Shown here: positions 55,133-63,031 of the stretch, one piece after another | How positions within the stretch are numbered: the first letter of the stretch is position 1 | Layout: every line of letters begins with the position of its first letter | Origin: Cryobacterium sp. HLT2-28 | Lineage (GTDB): Bacteria > Actinomycetota > Actinomycetes > Actinomycetales > Microbacteriaceae | Reading direction: 5' to 3' | Length of the DNA: 64,000 nt | Assembly: GCF_004402495.1 (NCBI RefSeq) | Contig: NZ_SOFH01000006.1 | Span: 62,001 to 126,000, forward strand | Translations under genes and position numbers: made by a program | Notes under the pieces: generated by a model | Database searches by the model: none | The model's input: the letters and a program-made list of their open reading frames with translations, nothing else | Told to the model about the DNA's origin: nothing

Positions 55133-56677
55133 TTACAACCACCCCGCTTCGCGGAGGGCCAGCCGGGAGTCGTCCCGGGCGGAATACGGGATCTTGACGC
55201 CGGCGACCTCGTGGTAGTTCTCGTGGCCCGGTCCCGCGTAGAGGATCGCGTCGCCCTCTTCGGCGAGGGAGAGCGCCTTCCGGAAGGCAGTGTGCGGATC
55301 GGCGACCTCATAGAACTCGCCGGTCGGCACGGCTTCCCTGGCTGCGGCGAGCAGAGTGGCGCGGATCGCGGCCGGGTCCTCGAACCGGGGGTGGAAGTCG
55401 GTGACGACGACGACGTCGGCGCCCCGGGCCGCGATGGCGCCCATGTCGGCCCGTTTCGTGGTGTCGCGGTCGCCGTCGGCGCCGAAGACCATGATCACGC
55501 GGCCGGGAGTGAACTTGCGGATCGCGGCGAGGGTGTTGAGGAAGGCGTCGGGGCTGTGGCCGTAGTCGATGTAGACGAGCGGGCCGCGGTCGCCGGAGAT
55601 CCGTTCGGCACGGCCCGGGATGTACACGTCGATTCCGCCGTCACGTTCCAGGGTGTGCGCGATCGCCTCGAGGTCGTAGCCGGATTCCACCAGCAGCAGG
55701 ATGGCCAGGGCCGCGTTGGCGGCCATGAACCAGCCGAGCAGGGGCACCCTCGTCTGCAGGCGACGGCCCTCCGGACCTTCGAGCACGAACTCCGTGTAGA
55801 GGGCGCTCTCGGACACGATGGTCATGTGCCAGTCGGCTTCGACGTCGGGCCGGCTGCTCAGGGTGGTGACCGGGATGCGGCATTCGTCGACGATGCGGCG
55901 GCCCCAATCCGAGTCGACCGTGACCACGCCGCGGCGGGAACGGTCGGGCTGGAACAGCTCGAGCTTGGCCTGGAAGTACTCGTCCAGGCCGGCGTAGTCG
56001 TCGAGGTGGTCGTGGCTGAGGTTCGTGAAGCCGGCGACGTCGAAGACGAGGCCGTCGACCCGGTGACGGGTCAGCGCCTGGGCGGACACCTCGATGGCGA
56101 CGGCCCGCACCTCGGCCTCGCGCATGCGCGCCAGCAGGGCGTGCAGCTCGGTGGCCTCCGGGGTGGTCAGGGCGCTGACGACGGCCAGATCGCCGATCCG
56201 GCGCTCCGCGGTCGAGGTGAGCCCGGAGACGACGCCCAACTGGGTGAGGATCGCGAAGAGCAGGTAGACGACGCTGGTCTTTCCGTTGGTGCCGGTGACG
56301 GCGAACAGGGTGGCCGGGTTCTCGTCGGTGCGGTAGATCCAGGCGGCGACGGCGCCGAGGGCGGCGCGGGCATCCGGGGTCACCAGGATGGGCAGGCCGC
56401 TGCCGGCGGCGAGGAGCGCCCCGGCCTCGTCGGTCAGGATGGCCACGGCGCCCGCCTCCCTGGCCGCTGCCGCGAAGGCTGCGCCATGGCTGGCGCGTCC
56501 GGGTACTCCGACGTACAGGTCTCCGGGTTGGACCGTGCGTGAGCTCAGGCTCACACCGGTCACCTCTAAGCCATCGATGTCTCCGCGCAGGAACAGTTCA
56601 AATTCATCGACCAGGCCCGACAACGATCGCGGGACCGGATGCTGAGGACGGAGAGCCGAGGGTGCCAATTCGGTCAC
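55133..56677 (-). CDS. murE: UDP-N-acetylmuramoyl-L-alanyl-D-glutamate--diamino acid ligase
   Basis: 514 residues with [18 protein letters not shown] (ATP site), FTNLSHDHLDDYAGLDEYFQAK and IDYGHSPDAFLNTL. MurE adds the third-position diamino acid of the stem peptide. The substrate-selecting loop reads DFHPR at 427-431, where meso-diaminopimelate enzymes have DNPR; this suggests another amino acid. Microbacteriaceae are known for B-type peptidoglycan with diaminobutyrate, ornithine or lysine, which would fit. GTG start (MTELAPSAL), 13 bases after ftsI. Confidence 0.95.
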   Translation of the reverse strand: MTELAPSALRPQHPVPRSLSGLVDEFELFLRGDIDGLEVTGVSLSSRTVQPGDLYVGVPGRASHGAAFAAAAREAGAVAILTDEAGALLAAGSGLPILVTPDARAALGAVAAWIYRTDENPATLFAVTGTNGKTSVVYLLFAILTQLGVVSGLTSTAERRIGDLAVVSALTTPEATELHALLARMREAEVRAVAIEVSAQALTRHRVDGLVFDVAGFTNLSHDHLDDYAGLDEYFQAKLELFQPDRSRRGVVTVDSDWGRRIVDECRIPVTTLSSRPDVEADWHMTIVSESALYTEFVLEGPEGRRLQTRVPLLGWFMAANAALAILLLVESGYDLEAIAHTLERDGGIDVYIPGRAERISGDRGPLVYIDYGHSPDAFLNTLAAIRKFTPGRVIMVFGADGDRDTTKRADMGAIAARGADVVVVTDFHPRFEDPAAIRATLLAAAREAVPTGEFYEVADPHTAFRKALSLAEEGDAILYAGPGHENYHEVAGVKIPYSARDDSRLALREAGWL

Positions 56678-56690
56678 GGGGCTCGCTTTC

Positions 56691-58469
56691 TTACCAGGTA
56701 CCGGGAAGCGCAGGCGCGGCGGCGCCCGATGGGACTGCCCGGTACTTCTTCAGCACCTGGCTCATGACCTCTTGGAAGACCGGAGCAGATGCTGCAGAAG
56801 AGTTCAGTTTAACAGGATCCGCGAGACTGACCGAAACGACGTACTCAGGATCGTCGGCCGGCGCGAAGCCGGAAACGGAAACCAGGTAGCCGTGGGTGTA
56901 GCCTCCGTGGCCGTCCGGCATCTGCGCGGTGCCGGTCTTGGCGGCTACCCGGTAGCCGGGGATGTTCCACTTCGCGGCCAGCCAGCCCTTCTGGTAGACC
57001 ATTTCGAGCATGTCGGCCGTGTCGCGGGCGGCCGAGGCCGAAACGACCTGGCTGCCTGCCGTGGCCGGCACCTCGGTCATGGTGCCGTCGGCGTGCCGGC
57101 ACCCCTCGACGAGCTGAACGGGAAGCCGCACGCCGTTGTTGCCGATGGCCTGGTAGATGCTGGAAACCTGCAGCGCGGTGGTGGTCAGGCCCTGGCCGAA
57201 CATGGTGGCGTACTTGGTCTGGTTGTCCCAGTTCTCGAAGGCGTGCAGGATGCCGCTGTCTTCGGCGGGAAACTGCGCCTCGGTGGCCTTTCCCAGGCCG
57301 AACCTGGTCATGTAGTCGTAGCGCTGCTGGTCGCTGAGCAGCTCGCCGAACTTCGACATCCCGGTGTTGGAGGATTCGATCAGCACACCGGTCAGGGTCA
57401 GGTTGAGGTCGGCGTGGCCGGAGCTGTCGTTGACGTTGGCCCCGTTCGGCGGGAGGTAGCGGTAGGGCGCCACGATCTTGCTGCCGGGGGTGGCGAGGCC
57501 GGCGTCGAGCACGGATGCCGCGGTGAGCGCTTTGAAGGTCGAGCCGGGTTCGAACGATTCGGCGAACGCCCGGGAGCCGCGGTCCTTCGGATTCTCGGTG
57601 CCGTTCACGTTGTTGGGGTCGACCGACGGGTAGTCGGCGACGGCGACGAGCTTGCCGGTCTTCACCTCCTGCACGACGACGGTTCCCCAGGCCGCGCCGG
57701 TGGCCTGCGCCTGCTTGGCGAGGACCTGCTGCACGTACCACTGCAGGTCGGAGTCGATGGTGGTGACGACGTCGCCGCCGTTCCGGGCCTGGCTGGTGGT
57801 GACGGTGCTCTGCGGCAGGCGCACCCCGTCCGCGCCCTTCTCATAGGTTTCCGTGCCGTTCGTGCTGGCCAGGCAGGAATCCTGGCCGAGTTCGAGGCCC
57901 GCCTGCGCCTCTCCCCCCGACGAGACGAAGCCGACCAGGTTGCCGGCGACGGCGCCGTCCGGGTAGACCCGGCTCGGGTTCTTCTCAAAGTAGATCCACG
58001 GGATCTCGAGCTTGTCGACCGCCCGGAAGACGTCCACGGCCACGGCCTTGGCCACGAACGCGTAGTCCGAGCTCTTGTCCTTGGCGAGGGCGCCGGAGAT
58101 GATCTGGAGGATGGAGTCCCCGGTCTTGCCCGTGAGCGCACCGACCTCTGCCGACGCCTGCGCCACAGTCACGGTGACCTCGCCGGCTTCGGTCGTGCGG
58201 GTGAACTCGGCGGCGTTGCGCGGCGACAGGGTGATGTTGTACCGCATCACCGTTCCGGCCAGCACGACGCCGTTGGCGTCGAGGATGTCCCCGCGCGAAC
58301 CGTAGACGGGTTGTTCGACCGACCGGTTGCCCAGCGATTCCGCGTTCAGGGTGTCGGCCTGCACGATCTGGATGTCGACGAGCTTGACCACGAACAGGGC
58401 GATGATCGCGAACAGGAGCACGATCGTTCCCGCGATGCGGCGCCTGCTTGACCGGGTGTTAGTCGCCAC
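56691..58469 (-). CDS. ftsI: Septal penicillin-binding protein FtsI (PBP2b/PBP3 class B)
   Basis: 592 residues: one N-terminal membrane helix (about 11-32), a dimerisation domain starting at RSVEQPVYGSRGDILDANG, and the transpeptidase domain with STFK at 310-313 (catalytic Ser), SSN at 365-367 and KTGT at 510-513. It cross-links septal peptidoglycan together with FtsW. No PASTA domains. GTG start. The C-terminus ends shortly after the transpeptidase domain. Confidence 0.96.
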   Translation of the reverse strand: MATNTRSSRRRIAGTIVLLFAIIALFVVKLVDIQIVQADTLNAESLGNRSVEQPVYGSRGDILDANGVVLAGTVMRYNITLSPRNAAEFTRTTEAGEVTVTVAQASAEVGALTGKTGDSILQIISGALAKDKSSDYAFVAKAVAVDVFRAVDKLEIPWIYFEKNPSRVYPDGAVAGNLVGFVSSGGEAQAGLELGQDSCLASTNGTETYEKGADGVRLPQSTVTTSQARNGGDVVTTIDSDLQWYVQQVLAKQAQATGAAWGTVVVQEVKTGKLVAVADYPSVDPNNVNGTENPKDRGSRAFAESFEPGSTFKALTAASVLDAGLATPGSKIVAPYRYLPPNGANVNDSSGHADLNLTLTGVLIESSNTGMSKFGELLSDQQRYDYMTRFGLGKATEAQFPAEDSGILHAFENWDNQTKYATMFGQGLTTTALQVSSIYQAIGNNGVRLPVQLVEGCRHADGTMTEVPATAGSQVVSASAARDTADMLEMVYQKGWLAAKWNIPGYRVAAKTGTAQMPDGHGGYTHGYLVSVSGFAPADDPEYVVSVSLADPVKLNSSAASAPVFQEVMSQVLKKYRAVPSGAAAPALPGTW

Positions 58470-58479
58470 CGTCTGATCC

Positions 58480-58563
58480 TTACTGTGGCCGGGCCACGGG
58501 GTTGGCGGGTGCTGTGCTTGCGGGTGCTGTGCTTGCTGGTGCCGGACTAACGGGTTGCGGGGG
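58480..58563 (-). other. Possible lost C-terminal tail of the ftsL-like gene with a 15-bp repeat
   Basis: Past the ftsL TAG, the alternative frame stays open to a TAA at 58482-58480, 10 bases before the ftsI start. It reads as a Pro/Ala/Ser/Thr-rich tail including two PASTA-like five-residue units from a 15-bp repeat (58505-58519 and 58520-58534). Removing one base from the run of five Gs at 58559-58563 would join it to ftsL. See findings. Confidence 0.4.
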
Positions 58564-59176
58564 TCGGGATGCCGTTCGGCGCCGTCTTCGGCGCGACGTC
58601 CGCGACCTTCGCCGAGGGCTCTGCCGCGACACCGCCGACGCTGGCGCCCTGGCCGGTGCCCTGCGGCAGCTGCGTGACCAAAGGTACGCCGGCGAGCAGC
58701 GCATTCGGCACGAGACTCGCCGAGCCGCCCTGACTTCCGGTGGCCGAAGCCGGCGCCCCGAGCACGGCGCCGTCGGACAGGCGGAGGTAGACGGGGTTCG
58801 AGTTGCTGACCATGCCCAGCGCCTCGGCGTTGGCGGCGAGGCTCTGCGGAGAGGAGATCCGCACGAGGTCCTCGGTCACGCTCTCGGCGGTGCGGCCCAG
58901 CTCGACCTGGCTGGCCTGCAGCCGGGACACCTCGTAGGCACCCTGGGAGATCCCCACGCTGAGCAGCAGCTGGACGATGACGATGGTCGCCATCCCTGCC
59001 ACGGCGGAGAGCGCGTAGACAATCCGGGGCCTGGCCCGGCGCTGGCTGCGGGTGGAGACGATTTCGATGTGGCGGGTGTCGGGCGCCTGGACCTGGTCGG
59101 GGGTGTCGGGCGCCTGGACCTGGTCGGGCGTGTTGTCCCAGTTCGGTCGCAGGACGCGTGCGAGATTGTCACTCAT
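58547..59176 (-). CDS. ftsL: FtsL-like division protein
   Basis: 209 residues. A cytoplasmic N-terminus with a nine-residue repeat (TPDQVQAPD twice, 16-33), one membrane helix (about 51-74), then a short coiled-coil-like region ([20 protein letters not shown]) and an Ala/Pro-rich tail. Topology and position between rsmH and ftsI match FtsL, which bridges FtsQ/FtsB and FtsWI; sequence identity in this family is low. ATG overlaps the rsmH stop (ATGA) with GAGGAG upstream. It may be shortened by a frameshift at its 3' end. Confidence 0.8.
   Translation of the reverse strand: MSDNLARVLRPNWDNTPDQVQAPDTPDQVQAPDTRHIEIVSTRSQRRARPRIVYALSAVAGMATIVIVQLLLSVGISQGAYEVSRLQASQVELGRTAESVTEDLVRISSPQSLAANAEALGMVSNSNPVYLRLSDGAVLGAPASATGSQGGSASLVPNALLAGVPLVTQLPQGTGQGASVGGVAAEPSAKVADVAPKTAPNGIPTPATR
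59074..59127. repeat. 27-bp tandem duplication in ftsL
   Basis: Two near-identical 27-bp copies (59074-59100 and 59101-59127), in frame, encode TPDQVQAPD twice in the cytoplasmic N-terminus. Confidence 0.9.
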
Positions 59177-60126
59177 GCGGCTCTCCTCAGTCGCTCGGCG
59201 GCGCGAAGTCGGACTGACGTCGCGCGCGGATTACTCGCTTTTTCCTCTTCGGAGGCCAGTTCCGCGCCTCTGATGAGCAATTTGAACAGGGGTTTGTGTT
59301 CGGGCAGCTCGATCGGCAGCCCGGCGGGGGCCGTTGAGCCTGACGCGCCGGCAAGCAGCTTCTTGACGATGCGGTCCTCGAGCGACTGGTAGGCCATGAC
59401 GACGATCCGGCCGCCGACGGCGACCGCTTCGAGGGCGGCCGGGATGGCCCGTTCGAGAACGGCCAGTTCCTGGTTGACCTCGATCCGGAGCGCCTGGAAG
59501 ACCCGCTTCGCCGGGTGCCCGGTGCGCTGCACCGCCACGGGGGTGACCGCGGTGATCACCTGGACCAGCTGGGCCGACCGGGTGAACGGCGTTGTGGCTC
59601 GAGCCTCGACGATGGCCTTCGCGTAGCGGGCGGCGAGCTTCTCTTCGCCGTAGTCGTGGAAGATGCGCCGCAGGTCGGCTTCGCTGTAGCTGGCGAGGAT
59701 GCGTTCGGCGGTGAGCTCGCTGGTGTTGTCCATCCGCATGTCCAGCGGCGCGTCCTTCGAGTAGGAGAACCCGCGCTCCACCCGGTCGAGCTGCAGTGAC
59801 GAGACGCCGAGGTCGAAGAGGATACCGTTCACCTCGCGGATGCCGAGGCCGTCGAGCGCCTCGCGGATGCCGTCGTAGACGGTGTGCACCAGGTGAACGC
59901 GGTCGCGGAACGGCTTGAGCCGCTCCTCGGCGATCGCGAGGGCCTCGAGGTCCCGGTCGAGGCCGACCAGGACGAGGTTCGGGAAACGCTGGAGGATGGC
60001 CTCCGCGTGCCCTGCCATGCCGAGGGTGGCATCGACGAGAACCGCGCCGGGCTGTTCCAGCGCGGGTGCGAGCAGTTCGACGCAACGGTCGAGCATGACG
60101 GGGGTGTGGATGTCGTTGATGGCCAT
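59173..60126 (-). CDS. rsmH: 16S rRNA (cytosine1402-N4)-methyltransferase RsmH
   Basis: 317 residues from ATG 60126 ([19 protein letters not shown]), the usual RsmH N-terminus; a GTG 18 codons upstream is possible. SAM-binding region [31 protein letters not shown], and the RsmH-specific [12 protein letters not shown] with the C-terminal [14 protein letters not shown]. It methylates C1402 of 16S rRNA. Second gene of the division cluster, about 100 bases after mraZ. Confidence 0.96.
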   Translation of the reverse strand: MAINDIHTPVMLDRCVELLAPALEQPGAVLVDATLGMAGHAEAILQRFPNLVLVGLDRDLEALAIAEERLKPFRDRVHLVHTVYDGIREALDGLGIREVNGILFDLGVSSLQLDRVERGFSYSKDAPLDMRMDNTSELTAERILASYSEADLRRIFHDYGEEKLAARYAKAIVEARATTPFTRSAQLVQVITAVTPVAVQRTGHPAKRVFQALRIEVNQELAVLERAIPAALEAVAVGGRIVVMAYQSLEDRIVKKLLAGASGSTAPAGLPIELPEHKPLFKLLIRGAELASEEEKASNPRATSVRLRAAERLRRAA

Positions 60127-60226
60127 ATAGTCCCGGGAGTAGTTCCTGGTTCCTGATCCCCATCCATTCCTTCCTGGCACCGGGGAAGTGTGTCAGGGAG
60201 AACGGCTGGGAGTCAGGCGCCAGGTA

Positions 60227-60658
60227 CTAGATGAGTCCCGGAATCACCTCCTCCGAAGTGTTTGCGAATGAGGTTTCCTGTTCGGCGAGGTAGCTGTCCC
60301 ACGCCGCGCTGTCCCAGATCTCGACCCGGGTGCCGGCGCCTATGACGGTGAGGTCACGGTCCAGGCCTGCGTAGCTGCGCAGGTTGGCCGGGATGGTCAC
60401 CCGGTTCTGCTTGTCCGGCATCTCGGCGCTGGCACCGGACAGGGTCATCCGCGCATAGCTGCGGGCTGCCTTGTCGGTGAGCGGGGCCTGGCCGATCTTC
60501 TCGGCGAACGCCTCGAACTCGCGGGTCGTGAAGACGTAGAGGCAGTTCTCCTGGCCACGGGTCATGACGATCCCCGGCGACAACTCGTCGCGAAACTTCG
60601 CGGGAAGGATGACGCGTCCTTTTTCGTCGAGCTTGGGGGCATAGGTCCCGAGGAACAT
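60227..60658 (-). CDS. mraZ: Transcriptional regulator MraZ
   Basis: 143 residues, two SpoVT/AbrB-like MraZ domains: [26 protein letters not shown] and [28 protein letters not shown]. MraZ forms a ring and binds repeats of GTGGAG upstream of its own operon. Exactly three such boxes precede this gene. ATG with AAGGGG 8 bases upstream. First gene of the division and cell-wall cluster. Confidence 0.97.
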   Translation of the reverse strand: MFLGTYAPKLDEKGRVILPAKFRDELSPGIVMTRGQENCLYVFTTREFEAFAEKIGQAPLTDKAARSYARMTLSGASAEMPDKQNRVTIPANLRSYAGLDRDLTVIGAGTRVEIWDSAAWDSYLAEQETSFANTSEEVIPGLI

Positions 60659-60690
60659 TCATCACCCCTTCCGGCCAGGTTCAGGTGTTA

Positions 60691-60723
60691 CTCCACTTTA
60701 CTCCACTTCGCTCCACCAAACAA
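60691..60723 (-). promoter_or_regulatory. mraZ promoter with three MraZ boxes
   Basis: On the minus strand GTGGAG occurs at 60716-60711, 60706-60701 and 60696-60691, exactly 10 bp apart. A promoter overlaps them: -35 TTGTTT (60723-60718), 17-base spacer, -10 TAAAGT (60700-60695). MraZ binding would block RNA polymerase, giving autorepression of the cluster. Confidence 0.88.
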
Positions 60724-60732
60724 TAAAAATAC

Positions 60733-60752
60733 ACCCCCTTTCGGGGTTTTTT
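60733..60752. terminator. Weak hairpin with T-run between mraZ and DUF3040
   Basis: CCCC(60735-60738)/GGGG(60743-60746) with loop TTTC, followed by six Ts on the plus strand; on the minus strand TATTTTTATT follows. The stem is short (4 G-C pairs), so it is at most a back-up terminator. Confidence 0.4.
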
Positions 60753-60834
60753 GCCGCACGACCCCCACTATGACTGGGAACCGCCAGTGGAGGGAAAATC
60801 CATGCAAGTGGCCGAAACCCGCGATTCCGGGCAC

Positions 60835-60863
60835 AAAAAAAGGGCCGATCGGATGATCGGCCC
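60835..60863 (-). terminator. Rho-independent terminator of the DUF3040 gene
   Basis: On the minus strand GGGCCGATC (60863-60855), loop ATCC, GATCGGCCC (60850-60842), then seven Ts (60841-60835). Nine perfect pairs, 53 bases after the DUF3040 stop. It isolates this gene from the division cluster. Confidence 0.93.
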
Positions 60864-60915
60864 ACATTCTCGGGAAAAACGCGCGTGCGGGTGGTGCTAC
60901 GGAAGTCTCACTGCT

Positions 60916-61293
60916 TTACTGCTGGCCGTCCTGGCGACGATCCCAGCGTTCGTTGAGCCGGTCCATGAAGCCCTTGTCGGCGGCCCGCTGCTGGGCGGGG
61001 CGACGAAGGGGCGGGGCACCCATCCGGCGAGCGGACTTGCCGGGCGTGGTCGCGATGAGCACACCGGCGAACATGACGATGAATCCGAGGATGCCGATCC
61101 AGAGTTGCTGAACGGCCACACCGGCGATCAACCCGCCGATGCCGGCGACTGCGGCAAGGACGCCGATGGCGATGGAGCGGTAATTGGGTCGGAGCGGTGA
61201 ACCGCCGACGGTCGACACGAAGTCGGCGTCATTGTGGTACAGACCGCGCTCCATTTCTTCGAGGAGTCGCTGCTCTTGTTCCGAAAGCGGCAT
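60916..61293 (-). CDS. DUF3040 family membrane protein
   Basis: 125 residues starting MPLSEQEQRLLEEMERGLYHNDADF, the typical DUF3040 N-terminus. Two hydrophobic segments (about 39-61 and 65-84) follow, with a basic C-terminal tail (SARRMGAPPLRRPAQQRAADKGF). An actinobacterial family of unknown function, regularly next to mraZ. ATG with AGGAGG 6 bases upstream; followed by a strong terminator, so monocistronic. Confidence 0.92.
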   Translation of the reverse strand: MPLSEQEQRLLEEMERGLYHNDADFVSTVGGSPLRPNYRSIAIGVLAAVAGIGGLIAGVAVQQLWIGILGFIVMFAGVLIATTPGKSARRMGAPPLRRPAQQRAADKGFMDRLNERWDRRQDGQQ

Positions 61294-61351
61294 CTCATTC
61301 CTCCTACTTGGACCGGCGCCTGGCTCCCAATTCTAACCCCGCTGTGATGGC

Positions 61352-61364
61352 TAGGCTAGGCACG
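61352..61364 (+). promoter_or_regulatory. Candidate leaderless promoter of the polyprenyl synthase gene
   Basis: TAGGCT at 61352-61357 is 6 bases before the GTG at 61364, with no ribosome site between. The -35 region is indistinct. Confidence 0.45.
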
Positions 61365-62482
61365 TGGCTGAAAGCAATCAACTGGTCGAACTGGTTCATT
61401 CTCGGATCGACGAATTCATCGAAACCCGTCAACCAATTGTGACTACTATCAGCCCGGATCTTACGCCGCTGGTGGACTTCTCACGGCAATTTCTCAGCGG
61501 TGGCAAGCGCTTCCGGGCCCTCTTCTGTTACTGGGGCTGGAAGAGCGTCGAGGGTGCCCGGTCCTCCGCCGAACCGGCGGCCGCCGAGGACCCCCTGGCG
61601 CGGTTGTTCCCGGTGGTCGCCGTCGCCGCAGCGCTCGAGATCTTCCATGCGGCGGCGCTCGTTCACGACGACATCATCGACAAGTCGGACACGCGGCGAG
61701 GCAAGGCATCCGCCCACCGGCTCTTCGAGGCGATGCATGCGTCGAGCGGCTGGGCCGGCAGCCGCGAGGACTTCGGCCAGGCCGCGGCGATCCTGCTCGG
61801 AGACCTCCTGCTCGGCTGGAGCGACGAGCTCCTCGACGAGGGGCTGGCCGGCGTGGCGCGGGCCTCGGCCCAGGCCGCGAGGGCGGAATTCAACCGGATG
61901 CGCACCGAGGTGACGGCGGGGCAGTACCTGGACATCCTGGAGGAGCGGGCCTGGCTCACCCAGCCGGAGTCTGAGTTGCTCGACCGGGCGATGCGGGTGA
62001 TCGTCTTCAAGTCGGCGAAGTACAGCGTGCAGGCGCCGCTCGTGATCGGTGCCGCCGTGGGCGGCGCCGGCGTGGAGCACCTCGACGCGCTCCGGGCCTT
62101 CGGGCTGCCGCTCGGCATCGCCTACCAGTTGCGGGACGACCTCCTGGGCGTCTACGGCGACGCGTCGGTGACGGGCAAGCCCAGTGGCGACGACCTGCGC
62201 GAGGGCAAGCGCACCGTGCTGGTGGCCCTGGCTCGGCAGGCACTGGCCGAGGACGACCGGAACCTGCTCGACACGCTGCTCGGCGACCCCGCGCTGACGG
62301 CGGAGCAGATCACCGGCCTGCAGGGGCTGATCCTCGACAGCGGGGCCGTGCTCCGCGTCGAGGACCTGATCCAGTCACACGTGGCCGAGGCGCTGGCCGC
62401 GCTGGCCGGGTCGCCGATCGGTGCCGAGATCACCGCGCAGCTCGGCATCCTCGCCGAAACCGTGACCCGGAGGGTCTTCTAG
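61364..62482 (+). CDS. Polyprenyl diphosphate synthase
   Basis: 372 residues. FLSGGKRFRALFCYWGW near the start, first Asp-rich motif LVHDDIIDKSDTRRG (DDxxD), and second Asp-rich motif YQLRDDLLGVYGD. The all-alpha trans-prenyltransferase family condenses isopentenyl diphosphate into chains; product length (geranylgeranyl for carotenoids or longer for menaquinone) cannot be fixed from the sequence. GTG start, probably leaderless. Monocistronic, converging with the next gene. Confidence 0.93.
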   Translation: MAESNQLVELVHSRIDEFIETRQPIVTTISPDLTPLVDFSRQFLSGGKRFRALFCYWGWKSVEGARSSAEPAAAEDPLARLFPVVAVAAALEIFHAAALVHDDIIDKSDTRRGKASAHRLFEAMHASSGWAGSREDFGQAAAILLGDLLLGWSDELLDEGLAGVARASAQAARAEFNRMRTEVTAGQYLDILEERAWLTQPESELLDRAMRVIVFKSAKYSVQAPLVIGAAVGGAGVEHLDALRAFGLPLGIAYQLRDDLLGVYGDASVTGKPSGDDLREGKRTVLVALARQALAEDDRNLLDTLLGDPALTAEQITGLQGLILDSGAVLRVEDLIQSHVAEALAALAGSPIGAEITAQLGILAETVTRRVF

Positions 62483-62491
62483 GGTCCAGGA

Positions 62492-62527
62492 CCGGCGGTC
62501 TGCCGGAAGCCGGCGGTCTGCCGGAAG
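62492..62527. repeat. 18-bp tandem duplication between converging genes
   Basis: CCGGCGGTCTGCCGGAAG at 62492-62509 and 62510-62527. Each unit can itself fold (CCGGC...GCCGG). Lies between the polyprenyl synthase stop and the Rv2175c-like stop; may help terminate both. Confidence 0.8.
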
Positions 62528-62537
62528 AGCGTGGTGC

Positions 62538-62882
62538 CTAGGCGAGGGCCTGGGCCACGCGACGCACTTCGGCCTTGCGGCCGGCCAGCAGCGCGACGAT
62601 AGGCGGAACGCCCAGACTGTTGTCGACCTCGAGCAGCCAGTCCATCGCCTGCTCGTCGGTGAAGCCGTCGTCCGCGAGCACGATCAGGGTGCCGCGCAGC
62701 TCCGGAACGGGGGCGCCGTCTCTGATGAACTGGACCGGGACCTGCAGCGGGCCGCCGGCGCGACGCACGGCCAGCAGCTGCTTGTCGTCGATCAGCTGGC
62801 GAACCCTGCTCTGGCTGACGCCGAGGAGTTGGACGAGATCGGGGATGGACAGCCACTGCGGATCTGAAGACGATTCGGTCAC
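62538..62882 (-). CDS. Rv2175c-like DNA-binding protein
   Basis: 114 residues: a winged helix (WLSIPDLVQLLGVSQSRVRQLIDDKQLLAVRR) and the C-terminal Rv2175c domain (ELRGTLIVLADDGFTDEQAMDWLLEVDNSLGVPPIVALLAGRKAEVRRVAQALA). In Mycobacterium tuberculosis the homologue binds DNA and is phosphorylated by the kinase PknL; whether that holds here is unknown. The position beside a polyprenyl synthase and a LysM protein is like the mycobacterial order. Confidence 0.9.
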   Translation of the reverse strand: MTESSSDPQWLSIPDLVQLLGVSQSRVRQLIDDKQLLAVRRAGGPLQVPVQFIRDGAPVPELRGTLIVLADDGFTDEQAMDWLLEVDNSLGVPPIVALLAGRKAEVRRVAQALA

Positions 62883-63031
62883 TTCACCAGCATTCCATGA
62901 TTCCCGGACCTCGACAAACCCCCCGTCCGCTTTCCCGCGTGTTGACGCCTATAACAGGGGGCACGCTGGTTGACTCTCTTAATCATCTGTGTCAGCGTTG
63001 GTCGTTGTATGCAATCGGAACGGGGAACGCC

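Noticed and set aside
62479-62856. 125-codon frame opposite in phase to the Rv2175c-like gene
   Set aside because: Arg/Ala-rich shadow of the supported gene, which has a full winged-helix and C-terminal domain.
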